Part shown: piece after piece, positions 1-12,100 of the stretch
Layout: each line of letters begins with the position of its first letter
How positions within the stretch are numbered: position 1 is the stretch's first letter
Assembly: GCA_015680685.1 (NCBI GenBank)
Contig: MNCI01002249.1
Span: 844,424 to 908,423 of the forward strand
Direction: 5' to 3'
DNA length: 64,000 bases
Source: Gnetum montanum
Lineage: Eukaryota; Streptophyta; Gnetopsida; Gnetales; Gnetaceae
The notes under the pieces: model-generated
Told to the model about the DNA's origin: nothing
Database searches by the model: none
What the model saw: the letters and a program-made list of their open reading frames with translations, nothing else
Made by a program: the position numbers and the translations under genes

Positions 1-394
1 AAAGTAAGTCTCAAGCCCCTAGCAAACCAGGGCAAATATTTAAGCAATCAATTCCATTACCCTTAGCTTTTCTTCGAACAGCTGCGATAGCAGTCTGACC
101 AGTTGCTCCCACCGAAATCATTGCTATTCATCTCATTTTATACATGTAGTTGCTATCAAACTAACTCAAGGTTCATTGAACTAGACATATTCCCCAACTG
201 CCTAGAAACTTCTAGAAAAGTCTAGTTGATAATATTATTGGCATTGTTATTTATTCTAACAATTACCACCTCGATGCCAACATGAGGAACAAACTTGCGA
301 ATACACCCCCTTGACTAAATTTCATCTCAAAACGTGCACAATTCAATTTCAGGCCACATTTTGGATCTACATGCACAATAATACATTTGGGCAA

Positions 395-735
395 CAAATT
401 GGTAAGGACAATCCATCTTGCAAAATTGCAATGAACCCACAAGAACAATATATCCTTTGAAACCAGCAATATCTTGTGAAAATAGCAACAAACCTGTAAA
501 AACAACATGTCTTGCAAACACAACAAACCCATAAGAATAACCCATCTTGCAAATACAACAATGAACCCACAAGGACAACTTATCTTGCAAACACAGCAAC
601 AAACCTTATAAGAACAATATGTCTTGGAAAACAACAATGAACCTACAGGAGAAATATGTTTTGTGAAAACAGCAATGAACCTAGTAAGAACAATCTATCT
701 TGTAAAACAACAACAAACCTACAAGAGAAACTATG
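395..735. repeat. Minisatellite, about 40-43 bp period, about 8 copies
   Basis: Degenerate tandem units built on AACAAACCYACAAGAACAA followed by TATCTTGCAAA. The period is close to a multiple of three, which explains the long, repetitive, cysteine/phenylalanine-rich readings on the minus strand; these are not genes. A second 55-bp-period duplication with the core GGAACTACATTCCAACCACA occurs at about 778-860. Confidence 0.75.
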
Positions 736-1530
736 GATCACTAAGCCAACCACATATTCTTCTAATCTTCAATCAAGAGGAACTACATTCCAACCACAAT
801 TGGCTATAAAGAAATCAAAACCACTATCAAAAGGAACTACATTCCAACCACAATTGGTTGCAATCCTCAACACCAAAGTACATTCTTCTCCTCTGCCATT
901 TATGCTACTATCATAACCCGCAACTTCTGCAACTATGGTCACCCTATATACATCCACACTACCATTGACTTCACTATCATATTGCAATCCTCCTATGTCC
1001 TGTTTCATCATCGTCATCAATGATTGAGTTGTGATAAATCACACAACAACCTTGTTCATCACTAGCCACAACATCATTTTGAATTTGATGCTACCAAAAC
1101 CCTAGAAACTATATTGTTGGACCATATTTCTTGCTGAAACCTCTGCCCACCGGATCCAAAATTGTTATGACATCAATATCTCATTAAAATCAACACTGTA
1201 ACTAATGTGGCCATCACAATTATATTTCACCTAATCATTACACATGTCCTTGTTTATCGGTGTGAAACCCTCATCTACAACAAACAATAAACCAACTTTG
1301 CAAAAAACCCCTGCAGATCATCTACAATAAACCCTTGCAAACAAGCAATGAAGCTATACTTCATATGCACAAACCTTACATCAACTCAAATTTAACAATT
1401 TAATAGCTAAATTTGCAACTACCATTCTTCCACTTTACAACATCACCATACCTTCATCACCAATGTATAATCATATAAGCTCCAATACCATTGTGTTGCT
1501 ACATCTAACTTATCATTCAATTCTTACCAC

Positions 1531-1837
1531 TATTAGGGCCCATTAACAATAACAGATTCTGCAATTGTAAACAAAAATTACCACAACAAATCAGTGCAAT
1601 AGAAACAAAAGCAACCACACATCTGAGGCCATCATGAAAGGCAAGAAACCAAAAGTAAGCTCTGAGCCCCTACCAAACTAGGACAAACACCCAAGCAATC
1701 AGTTCTATTACCCTTCATCTCATTTTATACATGTGGTTGCTTTCAAGCTAACCCAAGGTTCACTAAACCTAGACATTCTCCAATCACCTAGAAAATTCCA
1801 GTGGCTAAGATCATTTGCATTGTTATCAATTCCAATA
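1531..1837 (-). repeat. LTR of the small retroelement (5' LTR, minus strand)
   Basis: About 307 bases, matched by the partial copy at 1-261 in the same orientation and by the plus-strand copies at 9010-9239 and 10206-10338. A TATA-like ATGTATAAAATGAG on the minus strand lies near 1720. Confidence 0.6.
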
Positions 1838-1867
1838 GTATGGCCATGTGCTGAGAAAACCATGTTA

Positions 1868-2247
1868 TGAATGTGAAGTTAAATCTTGTGGCTCTATTAT
1901 TTATTTGGTAAATATGGTCTTTTTGTAAGGGATGACCTAGTGCTAGTTATTGGGTTCTTTCTAGATGGTTCTGTATCTGTTTTTAATGTAAAAGTGATTC
2001 TTTGGATTGTATGATAGCACCACATTTGGATCAACTGAACAATAAGAGCCAAGCTTATCTTGTAAAGGTTTCTCTCTATTCTAAAGGGCTTTACCTAATC
2101 TTACATCTCTTGTTTTGGTTGTGATTGTGGTTCTACACTTTGTTCATTATTTTCAAGATACTTCAAATTGTGCTATCTCTGTGTTATCTTTTGCATGTTA
2201 TGATTTTTCTGGTCCATTTACTCTGTTCCATTATTTTTCTTAACACA
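1868..2247 (+). repeat. Copia 5' LTR (internally deleted)
   Basis: It aligns by eye with 7731-8150. Compared with that copy it lacks about 95 bases, including the TATA-like CCTATTTAAGGG segment, so this LTR has probably lost its promoter. It is longer at its 3' end, where the primer-binding site follows directly. Confidence 0.7.
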
Positions 2248-2538
2248 ATGGTATTAGAGCAAGGTTAAGGGCTTGCTATTTTCTCTATGGCAAGTTCTTC
2301 TATGCACGCTGCACCAAAGTTCCATAGTTCACAGATGCAGTTTTGTAAAGAACAAATTTTCTAAAAGCCATAAAGTGGAAGCTATAAAAATTTTAAGTTC
2401 CAACTATGCTATTCATTGCAATAAAGAAACAAGTGGAGAGGTACATTTTAAATTACTTCTTTTGATTCACTGGACTTTTTGGTTTTTTATTTTGAAGTTT
2501 CTTGCTTGAGTGGAAGACTAGGAGTTACAGATCCAAAC

Positions 2539-3240
2539 ATGGATCTTGTTCAAAAGTTTAATGGAAGTTTCCACAGCCCTTGTAAGATGAAGATCCTAAA
2601 TTTGCTGTACAAAAGGGAATAGAATCTTGTTTTAACTAAAAAACCTTCTTCCATGACTGATGAAGATTGTCAAAATTTGTATCAAAAAGCATTGGGCTCA
2701 ATTCGCAAGTGCATTGCAAATCCAATTATAGTAGAATAGCAAGAGAAAAAATCAACATTCAATTTGATTAGAAAATTGGATTCAAGGTTTCCAACTACTA
2801 CATCCTACAACAGGATTTTTCTACATAAGAAATTACATCAACTTGAAATGCAAGAAGCTAACATGCCCTTTGAATTCTCAAACAAATTTAATTCCACAAT
2901 AGCAAATCTAAAAACAAGGCTTCAAATTTCAAGTGATGGGTGTCATTGATCTTGTTGGGAGCATTGTCAAGAAGTTGGTGTCATGTGGTGACAACAATCA
3001 ATGTCACTACCTTCATAGCAATAGACTATGAAGAAGTTGTTGTCATTCTTAAAATGGAAGAACTACATAGTTCTCAAAGTGGATAAACTTCATCAAAAAG
3101 AAAGGCACTAGTTACAAAGAGCAGTAAAAGAAAAAGGATATCAATTTGTTAGAAATGTGGAAAATGTCATTATGTAAAGAGAGATTGCAGGTTTGGTTTT
3201 GTTGGAGTCGTATCTAAAGCACATGCGGGAATTAAATTTT
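2539..3240 (+). pseudogene. Copia gag, decayed
   Basis: The reading starts MDLVQKFNGS, the usual opening of copia gag. It continues through ALGSIRKCIANPIIV and KLHQLEMQEANM, characteristic of the UBN2-type gag region, and ends in a zinc knuckle of C-x2-C-x4-H-x4-C type at about 3150-3190 (KCGKCHYVKRDC, first Cys codon mutated to a stop in context). Several stops and frame changes interrupt it. Gag would form the virus-like particle around the element's RNA; this copy cannot encode it. Confidence 0.75.
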
Positions 3241-3356
3241 GTTAACTGTTTTGTTCTCTAAACATGTAAATATGGACGTTGTATAATTTGCAATGCCTTT
3301 TTATGCATGTCCAAATTAATGACACCAAGTCAAATGTAGGAAAGACCAGATATATA

Positions 3357-3457
3357 AAAGGATCATTACCTGGTGCCACAATGCTCATCCCGTTAAGCGG
3401 GGTGCCTAACCTCTTTGAGTGGTTGTGCGCAGGCTCAAACCTAGGTCTTTGAACTGA
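3357..3457. mobile_element. Short SINE-like insertion with 17-bp target duplications
   Basis: About 101 bases flanked by GAAAGACCAGATATATA (3340-3356) and GAAAGACCAAATATATA (3458-3474), 16 of 17 identical. The insert contains GGCTCAAACC, resembling a polymerase III B box, and a GC-rich inverted motif CCCGTTAAGCGGGG near 3390-3403. Long duplications of this kind suggest LINE-assisted integration. The family is not recognised. Confidence 0.5.
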
Positions 3458-3526
3458 GAAAGACCAAATATATATGCCTCTAAATGCACAAAAACCCTTA
3501 TGAAGATGAAAAACCCTCTAAATTAA

Positions 3527-4940
3527 AGTGATGGGACTAGATGGTTTCCATGTAGATGTATGAAAGTCTATGCAAGATATTAAGATCACTTGGTTGACAA
3601 CTTCATTCAATAAGATTCAAGATGAGGAGAACATGCCAAATGATTGGAGGAGAAGCACAATACCCATGTACAAAAAACAAGGAAGACATTCAAAACTGTG
3701 GGAACTATAGAAGCATCAAGGTTATGAGCAACACCATGAAGTTATAGAAAAGCGCTATAGAATAACATTCAAGGCAAAAATCAATTGTTTCTAAGAATCA
3801 GTTGGCTTTTATGCTAGATGATTAACTATGAAAGTTATTTTCTTGCTAAAGTAGTCATGGAGAAATTTAGTGTAAGAAGTAGAATCTATATATGATTTTC
3901 ATTGATTTGAAGAAAGCCTAGATTATTTGGTGGGAGTTAAAGTAAAAGGGTATTCCTATTACATAAATAAAAGCTATTCAAAACATGCATGATTGAGTTG
4001 CTACTCAAGTTTGCATCATCTGTGCAAAGATTATGGACATGCACATAAAGGTAGGGAGGATTTTCTCTAAGCCATTATTTGTTTCTTATTATCATGGATG
4101 AACTAACTAAAGAAATTTAAGATGATATCCTTTGGTGTATGCTCTTTACAAATGATATTATATTGGTGGACAAATTTAAGGAAGCCTTGGCTATGAAAAT
4201 GTAGACTTGGAGTACCATAGATCCAATGGGATTGAGTAAAACTAAATACATTAAGTGCATTTTTGGTTAAATATTGAGTAATGAAGATATGAAGATTAGA
4301 ATTCAAAAGCAAGAAGTTATTCAATGTAATCAATTCAGATACTTGGGATCACTTGTTCAAATGGATAGTGAGATTAACAATGATGTGACAAACGAAATTC
4401 AAGCAGAATCGTGAAATAGCAACAAGCTGGTGTTGTGCTTTGTGATAAAAGAATCTTTGCTAAGTTGAAGGGAAAGTTCTACTGAACTACTATATACAAT
4501 CCTTTATGGTGCAAAAAGTTGGCCTATCAAAAGCATTATGCTCAACACATGCATGTCGCAGACATGTGAATGCTTAGGTGGATATTGGTTGTCATTAGAA
4601 AAGATCACATGAACTCTCTTATGAGGGGAAGTTTCCAGATGGCACCCATACATGAGCAGATTGAGAAAATGTCATCTTAGATAGTTTAATCTTAGATGGT
4701 TTAATAATGTGCTGAGAAAACCAGAGAATGCACTGGTTAGAATAGGTCACTTGATGAAAGTTGAGAGAAAATGACAAAGGCGGACCTAAACATACTTGGT
4801 ATGCATGCAAAACAAGGATATCCAAGATTTGAGTGTTAATGCATATTGCCTACTAATAGAAGTGAATGGCAAAAAAGAATTCATATAGCCAACCGCATAT
4901 AGTTGGGATAAGGCTAAGATGATGATTATGATCATAAATA
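3527..4940 (+). mobile_element. RTE-type LINE, reverse transcriptase fragment
   Basis: Interrupted readings give MGLDGF, then MPNDWRRSTIPMYKKQG (about 3630-3690), VSKNQLAFM, MIFIDLKKA (about 3893), SQPLFVSYYHGMTN-like text leading to CMLFTNDIILVD (catalytic motif region, about 4139-4170), and RYLGSLVQMDSEIN (about 4340-4377). This order and wording match plant RTE/BovB-like reverse transcriptases. The copy ends at 4900-4937 in a GATGATGATTATGATCAT tract, in keeping with the short TGA-rich tails of RTE elements. Stops and frameshifts are frequent, so it is dead. The endonuclease part is missing (5' truncated). It lies in the ECM29 intron after exon 8. Confidence 0.8.
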
Positions 4941-5284
4941 TGGAATGGACTTGCGTTGACAACAAAGATTGAATATAGCCATTGGATCATTGTACTGAAA
5001 AACTCAAGTCATACATGTGTGTATAGCCATCTCATAAATTGTGTACATATCAAATAGCTGAAGAACATAAATGTAATTCTTGCATTTTTTTTACTATGGC
5101 AAGAAAAAGAAAATTTCCAACAGCATGAAACGGGATGGAGAATACCTAACGATGCTTTTTAAAATACATGCAACGATGGCAATTAAATCTCTGCAATTTT
5201 CCCTGAAATATCCTACATCATACCAAAAATCTTTAAAAGATTTGGAACTACATGGCAGCCTTTACATGGACAGGTAAGATGCAA

Positions 5285-5575
5285 GATACTGCATATTGCT
5301 CTTAGATGTGAGCGATGTTAGAAATCTAAGGGCCACTTTTGAGGGTGGTAGGGGCCACTTAAGGGCCCCTTTTGTGGTTATGTTGTTAGTGGTGTCGAGG
5401 TGCTGGCCCCCATCCTCTGCTTTGTAATCTCAGCTCTCCGACCTTATCACAGTGGTGGTTTGGTTGTGTGGAGGTTCTATACCCTCCTCCCCCCGGCCCA
5501 CCCTTTGTATTTCCGTTCTGAATTTTTTTTGAAATATAATTACCCAACCTTTTCTTTTAAAAAAAAACCTTGACG
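5285..5575 (+). repeat. GC-richer repeat, possible 3' end of an L1-like LINE
   Basis: A block of unusual composition with GGGGCCACTTAAGGGCCCC near 5350-5369 and a run of CCTCCTCCCCCCGGCCCACC before CTTTGTATTTC and a T-rich end. The last part reads like plant LINE 3' untranslated sequence. No coding support; low certainty. Confidence 0.3.
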
Positions 5576-6000
5576 AAAGAAACCAAAATCTGTTATTTAT
5601 TTGTATTAAACAAAAATATAAAACAGTATACAATACATAGATATGGTTTATGCTTAGATAACAAGAAATTTTCATAAAGAAAACGCTGCAACCAAATTCT
5701 GTCCAACAGATTAAACGGAACTCCCTTAAAATACAAGAATTCCTATTTCTGCACCTGCGTCATAAAATATAGTTGGATAGTTGCTATTTGTGTTTCATTA
5801 GTAATTTCTTATTTCTTATTCACTGAAGAGGAAAAAAATGCATATGAACATTAACATATTTATAGTAACAAAAAGAACATGACCAGCATTCAAACCTGCA
5901 CCACTATTCTGAAAACAAAACATCTATTTATATAAATTGTGCAACATGTTTTCCCTTTTTTATGGTTGAAAAATTGTGCAAACTGTTTTTTAAAAAGTAC

Positions 6001-6153
6001 CATATATGCATTCGAAAATGCATTGCAATGTTGCTGGAAATGAATTAGCTGCTTTAATAGAATGGCAAAATGCAGAGAGCAACTGCACTTTCATTGAAAG
6101 ACTAACGGGAGAAATCCGTTCCTCAGCAGAAATTCTTTCATCCTTAACGGTAC
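6001..6153 (-). CDS. ECM29: ECM29 exon 8
   Basis: 153 bases in phase with exon 7 (G + GT makes the Gly codon). It encodes GTVKDERISAEERI and AANSFPATLQCIFECIYG, matching ECM29 after its first HEAT block. Acceptor TTGTTCAG, donor TATG|GTACTT. No later exon was found in 1-6000, so the following intron is at least 6 kb. Confidence 0.88.
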
Positions 6154-9100
6154 CTGAACAAAAGTTAAAAGAATAATTTTTAAAACCAACCAACAGAGAG
6201 AGAGATTAAACCTTTTTTTAGTTAAGTTAGGATTTAGGTATCAATGAATTCTGATGAATAAATAATACCTAACTACAATTAAGAAAACCAAAACTTTTTT
6301 AATTATTATGATAAATTTTTCTGACACGTTAATTCCTGTCTGTCATAACTTCTTAACATCACCATACCCCTTGCATGTGGTAGTCCAGAAATAAATGTTC
6401 CGCAAGTTGCATTTTTATCCCTTGAATGTGGCAGTTGAGAACTAAATGTTAGTGCAATGTTGCATATAGGTAAACAATAAGTGATACTTAGGACCCCTAA
6501 TATTTAAACAGTAATTTAAAATAATAATTCCAGCTTTTCAAAAAAAAAACGTTTTTTGAATAAGAGATATAATAAAACTTTAAAAAGAATTACCCTTTTA
6601 TACAGTTGAAAGTTTTGAAATTTTGACTTGCTCAGGTATGTGTCCCCACCAAGCACCTTTCCAATTATTGATATATCAAATTAATGAGGAAATTGGATCC
6701 AAGGTTTCAAGCTACTAAACCCTTTAAAAGGGCTTCTCTATATAGGAAACTATATTGACTTAAAATGCAAGAATCTTACTCTCTGAATTTTTGGCCAAAT
6801 TTAATGCCACAATGGCAGATCTAGAAGCAGTAGGTCACAAAGTTTCAAGTGATAAATGCTCCTTGATCTTTTTAAGAGCATTGCCAAGGACCTAGAGTGA
6901 CGCAATGACAACAATCAGTGTCAACACCTTCACAGCAATGGATGATGAGGAAGGAGATCTGCAAACAGTGGATCACAAGGTTTCGAGTAATGAATGCTCA
7001 TTGATGCTGTTAGGAGAATTGCTAGGAAGTTGGGGTCATACAGTGCCAATACCTTCAAAGCAATGGACTATGAAAAAGTCATCATTCTTAGAATGGAAGA
7101 AGTGTGTCATTTTCAGTGGGAAAGCTTCATCAGAAAATCAAGCACTGGTTCCAAAAAATAGTTATGAAAAATGATAACGAATTTGTTGGAAATGTGTTGT
7201 TAATAAGTGGCTATGTAAAGAAAGATTACAAGTTTGCTTCTACTGAATGTGTATCTGAAGCAGAAGCATGAATTAAATTTTGACATCTGTTATGTACTTT
7301 GAATATGTAAACATGGATGTTGTATAGTTTGCAATGTCATTTTGTGTTGTATCTATGTTTATGTTTACTGAAGACGAATCTGTTGACACTAAAGAGGAAT
7401 TCTCGCTTACATAAGAGTGGCATTCTCTATTGCCTCTTTATTCCCACAGGTTAATGCAAGATCTTAGTTTGGAAGGGTGCTCAGAAGTTGAGAGGCCATA
7501 GTGTTATGGTGGAGAGCTTTCAGGTTTTGTAATAACTATTGTTTTGTTCTCTCTATCATGTTCCTACCTTAGGTTAATTTAGGCATGGAAGTTTGCTCCT
7601 TGTTGACAATTTTCATGGAAGGTGTGCCATTGAAGTGAGATGTCATGCGACTAAATGGGATAAAATCTTCATGGAGAAGAGTAGTTGCTTAGCGTAGAAG
7701 CAAGATTTATCTTCAAATGTAATATTGGGATGAATGTGAAGCTAAATCTTATAGTTTAATTATTTAATTGACACATCTAGTTTTTTTGTAAGGGATGAGC
7801 TATTGTTAATTAATATGTTCTTTCTAAATGGTTCTACAGGTTTTTTAAAAAAATTTATAAGTGATTCTCTAGAATGTTCTACATTTTTGAGATCCTTCTA
7901 GAAGGATAGCTTCTAGATATTTGTAGATTAGAGTCTATAACATGTTTTTGCCTATTTAAGGGTTGGATCCCTGCTCATTGTTGTGTGAACACCTCATTTG
8001 GATCAATTAAGCATAAAAAGTTGGGCTTCTCTTATAGAGGTTTCCCTCTATTCTTAAGGGGTTCACCTCATAAATCTTATGTTTCTTATTTGTAGTTTTG
8101 CATTAGCTGTTGTTCTGGTTCCACTTTCAGTTTTGGGTTTCATTCATTATACCATGAACAAGAAGCTTATAGGTAAGTAGAATTAGTTTGGTAAAGAATG
8201 TCCGCAAACAAGAATAGACATCAAAATTTCTTATAATAATTAAGTTTTAACCAAGAAATACATAAAATTAATTCATTGGAAAAAGATACTTTCTAGAGAA
8301 GCATCAAGAATATATGGTACAAATGATACAAGATCTACAACATACTTGGAAACTTCTCAAAAGTAAAGTTTTTCCAAGAAATGATATATTATTTGCAAAA
8401 ATTCAAATATTCTACAAACAATGAGGTGTTAGCTTAGTAGTAAGACTCTTGACTTGGCAACCCCAGGTCATAAGTTCAATTTCAATAGGCAGCACTGAGT
8501 TATAGATAAAACAATTCCATAAAGGGAATTCTGAAACTGGATAGATCCAAGGGGTCCTGAGTTATAGATAAAACAATTCCATAAAGGGAATTCTGAAACT
8601 GGATAGATCCAAGGGGTCTCAGTAGATGGGGAAGTAAAAGAATTCAATTTCAGTTCATAATTAGATACATGAACCAAAAAATTTTACAGCTTAAATATTA
8701 CGAAAGTAACAAAGGGAATTTAAAATTTGACATATGAAAAAGCAATAGGCCCAAAAGGATTATATGCTGAATTATTAAAATGTAGTGGACAATTAGTTTG
8801 GACTGAAACTTGAAAAAGACATGATAAAGACCTTCAAAATAATTTTTAAAAAGAGTAGTATACAAGTTGTGCTTTTTAAAAAAAGTAAACAAATTGTATT
8901 TAAATAATTATAAATTGATCATGATTAATAACTTGTTTGCAAAATTGCTATGCACCATTCTAGAGAAAAACTAGGATGCTGGGTAGACGAAAATAATTTA
9001 TATGTAGTCTATTGGAGTACATAGCAATGTCAATATTATTTACCAATAGAATTTTCTGAAATTTTTTACGCAATTGAAAATTAAGTCCAAGTTCAATGAA

Positions 9101-12100
9101 CAGTGGATTAGGCTGTAAACAGCCACATCTATAAATTAAGATGTCAAATGTGTAGTTGGTTTTGTTTTTGTTGGCCTAGTTCATTCGACTAATACTTGTT
9201 TCTAATCACAAAATTCATTATTGTCAATAGGCCCTAACAATAGTATCGAAGCCTATGTGAATTGACATCAATAATGAAGACATGAGCATTCTTGCATAGC
9301 AAAACACTAGTCACAAATATATCTACCAATTTGTCATGTTTGAGCAAGTGCAATGTATATGCATATAAAGGAGCACTTTGTTGGTGGTCTGTGAGGATTT
9401 GTTGCAGATGAGGGTTTTGCAAGATAAATAATAGGCTGATATATAGCAACAAGGTAAGGTACAACTGCGATGCTTGTGATGGGCACAATTATGATATTAA
9501 TTATAAGCACATTGTATGTAATGATTTTGCTAATGATGGCCAAGATTTTATGCAAGGTAGCCATGGTTTTGATGCCTATTCATAATTTTAGATCTCGTGA
9601 CTGCAACTTAAAACATGGTATGCAACAATTTCAACATGAAGAGCAATTTAGCACTAAGGGCAACACAATATCAAGGTTCATGACAGCATTAGTCGTGAAA
9701 TCATGCTACAACTTGCAACCAATGGGACCACAATTGTGGGATTTGCAACTTAGTGATAGTGGCAACAGCACAGCAAGTTACATGAGTAGTACAACATGAT
9801 GGCAAAGTTAGTACCCCTACAATTGTATGCACTGTGGCAATGGCTGCAGAGTTTGTGGGCACTGGTGGCTTTATAATTGAGGAGAATGGTGTACCTTGTT
9901 GTCAAAGATAGCAAATGGCACTAGTGCCTTTAGGCAGCTGAGCTGGCTCTGTAGCAGCAAAGTATGACTGGAAGCTACGGTAGAAGTAGTTGGAACGCAA
10001 CAACAATTTTGGTTGGAATACAGAGATTTCCTGTCATGGTTGTCATTTTAGACTGAAATATGTTGCTAGTGTTTGGGCAAATTTGCATACTGTTTGTACT
10101 TCTCTCACAAGGCATGAAATTGAATAGTGCACATGTTGAGATGCAATATAGGTTAGGGGGATTTAATCCTAAATTTGTCCCTCATGTTTGTATTAAGAGA
10201 GTGATTGGTTGGAATAGATAGCAACGCCAACATTATCAGCCACTAGATTTTTCTGGCAGTTTTCTAGGTGCTTTGAGAATAAGTCCAAGTTTAATGAACC
10301 TCTGGTTATCTGGTCAATTTTACAGCAATATATAAGTAAAGTAAAGTTGTCACTTTTACCAACATTGTTTGGCATGTTTATTGATGATGAACTAGAAGAG
10401 TAGATTAAACAAGTACCTAAAAATTATGCTATTAAAGTGGACCAATCATTTATAGCAAATTACAATCAGTAGAAAATAAAAGAAAAAAACGCAATTAAGT
10501 AGATGTAAGATAAAAGATTGCATTACCCTCTAAAAAGTAGATGTAAAAATAATAAAAACTGAATAAGCAGGTAATTATGACATAATGTATATAAATCCCT
10601 TCATCTCTACGCTACCAACATATGTTCAACATGTTCTAGACACAAAAAATTATAGTATACTATTTTAGTATAAGCTTTGTAATCCTAGGCTATATTTTTA
10701 AAGTAAAAAACCATAATGTTTTAAAGAAACATAATATTTTGTTCAAATACCTCATATCATTAGCCATGTACCTGGAAGCACCCTCAACTTTATTAATCTG
10801 AACTACTATCCTACTTGAATAATAAAATATGAAAAAGAAAATATCATCAATTTATACTTTTATTATTTTATTTAGCATTTTTGTTCTCTAAAATCAGATT
10901 TCCTTAAGAAGCTTAGGAGAATTATGCAAAACATCATGAGTTTTTGTAAACAGTCAATTGAACTATTTGAAAAATTTCAGCTAAAAAATTTATGAAATAA
11001 TGATAACCAAGTTAAAAACTTGGACAGTTTTCATCAATTAAGCTATTTTTGGGAGACTTTTTAATCATTTGTGGAACCAATAAGAGAAATTATAATTTTC
11101 AACTAAAAGATAGACAGCTTGGGGTCATAGATACATTTATAGATATTTGAGACTAAAATGTTCTCAAAATAATAAATGGAAGCATTGTATATCACAATGG
11201 GTTGCAAATGGCTGAAACGTTTTATACACAATGAAAAATACACGTATCAATCACTTTAATTAGACTTATGAAATTGTGAAAAAATCTAGCTCAAACAATT
11301 GTGCAACCTGCAATACTATATGGATGTATAGTTTGGGTCCAAAGTCTTATCAAAAATGTTATAAGAAGATTGAAAATCTTCAAAAACAATTCTTGGTAAA
11401 TGAATTCAAGATCAAAATTTAAGTCCCATATGCAATACTTTTATTATAAGTTAATATGTTGCACTTGGAAGCTGACGCAATGTATCAATTTTTAACTTTC
11501 TATCTGAATAATAAACATAAGTAATAAGATCTAAGAAGAGATCATCGAAAAATCTCAGCAATGAAGATGGTATCACCAAGGAAAACCATGGCTATAAAAA
11601 TTGTTTAAAAAGAAAGTTCTAACAAGATGGCAAAGCACAGCACAAATCAAATGAAGCTTCAATTTTATTGAAACAACATTAGAAGTGACATGCATAATGA
11701 AGTAAAATATCTGCATGCAGTTATTCCTATATCCATGCAAACACTAATAAGTAGATCAATCACCTTCAAGTTGAAACAGGAAAATGGAATAATGTACAAC
11801 ATGAAAACAGAATATGTCAATTGTGCCTACAAAAAGTGGTAGAAGATGAGTAACATATATTATTAAATTGCTGCAAAATTGATTTCTTCAGAAGAAAATA
11901 GCAAACAATTAGTAAAACTTTCTATGAGTTATTTAAGCTACTAATGTTAGTTCTATATCATTATATAGAAGAAGAGTTCAAACTACATTATTATTGGATG
12001 CATATGTTGAAACCAGGATTTACTTACAACTAATTTGTCTGACAGATTTTCTGGGTTTATACAGACATAATTAAACTTCAGCTTTGCAGTTTGCTTAGAA

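Larger units (their letters stand above)
1..1837 (-). mobile_element. Small LTR retroelement (TRIM-like), truncated by window edge
   Basis: Two direct repeats flank a non-coding interior: 1531-1837 (complete, 5' LTR on the minus strand) and 1-261 (partial 3' LTR running off the left edge). Read on the minus strand the LTR starts TGTTAGAAT (copy at 261) or TATTGGAAT (copy at 1837) and ends near CCCTAATA at 1531. The left copy has about 70 extra bases (roughly 64-134) that the right copy lacks. A related plus-strand copy lies at 9010-10338, where the ends are TATTGG...CCCTAACA and a methionine-tRNA-like primer site follows. No gag or pol reading is visible in the 1.3-kb interior, so the element is non-autonomous. 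Confidence 0.6.
1868..3340 (+). mobile_element. Ty1/copia fragment 1: 5' LTR, primer-binding site and gag
   Basis: An LTR beginning TGAATGTGAAG (1868) and ending near 2247 is followed by a primer-binding site TGGTATTAGAGC (2249-2260), matching the copia initiator-Met-tRNA site (TGGTATCAGAGC). A decayed gag follows, ending in a CCHC knuckle and a tail (3230-3330) that also occurs at 7247-7340. No pol is present. A sister fragment of the same family and orientation lies at 6680-8150, on the other side of ECM29 exon 8. Confidence 0.75.
6680..8150 (+). mobile_element. Ty1/copia fragment 2: gag, tail and 3' LTR
   Basis: Same family as 1868-3340. A decayed gag (6680-7250) is followed by the shared tail (7247-7340), a non-coding stretch, a purine-rich tract around 7697-7730 and the 3' LTR from 7731. 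The 5' half is absent. It lies in ECM29 intron 7, in antisense to the gene. Confidence 0.7.

Noticed and set aside
263-637. 124-codon minus-strand open frame
   Set aside because: It is made by the minisatellite at 395-735, whose period is near a multiple of three; composition is repetitive and no motif is seen.
395-735. Regular repeats resembling a CRISPR array
   Set aside because: Units are degenerate and contiguous with no unique spacers, and the host is a plant.
1863-8151. The two copia fragments as one element with an exon captured inside
   Set aside because: Flanking bases (TGTTA and TTATA) do not match, gag is present in both fragments, and exon 8 has normal splice sites, so separate fragments or rearrangement are simpler.
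8421-8494. Possible tRNA gene
   Set aside because: A and B boxes are present but acceptor and anticodon stems do not pair; a second dispersed copy at 63560 fits a SINE.
9470-9799. 109-codon plus-strand frame
   Set aside because: It lies inside the small LTR element, has overlapping frames on the other strand and no recognisable motif.
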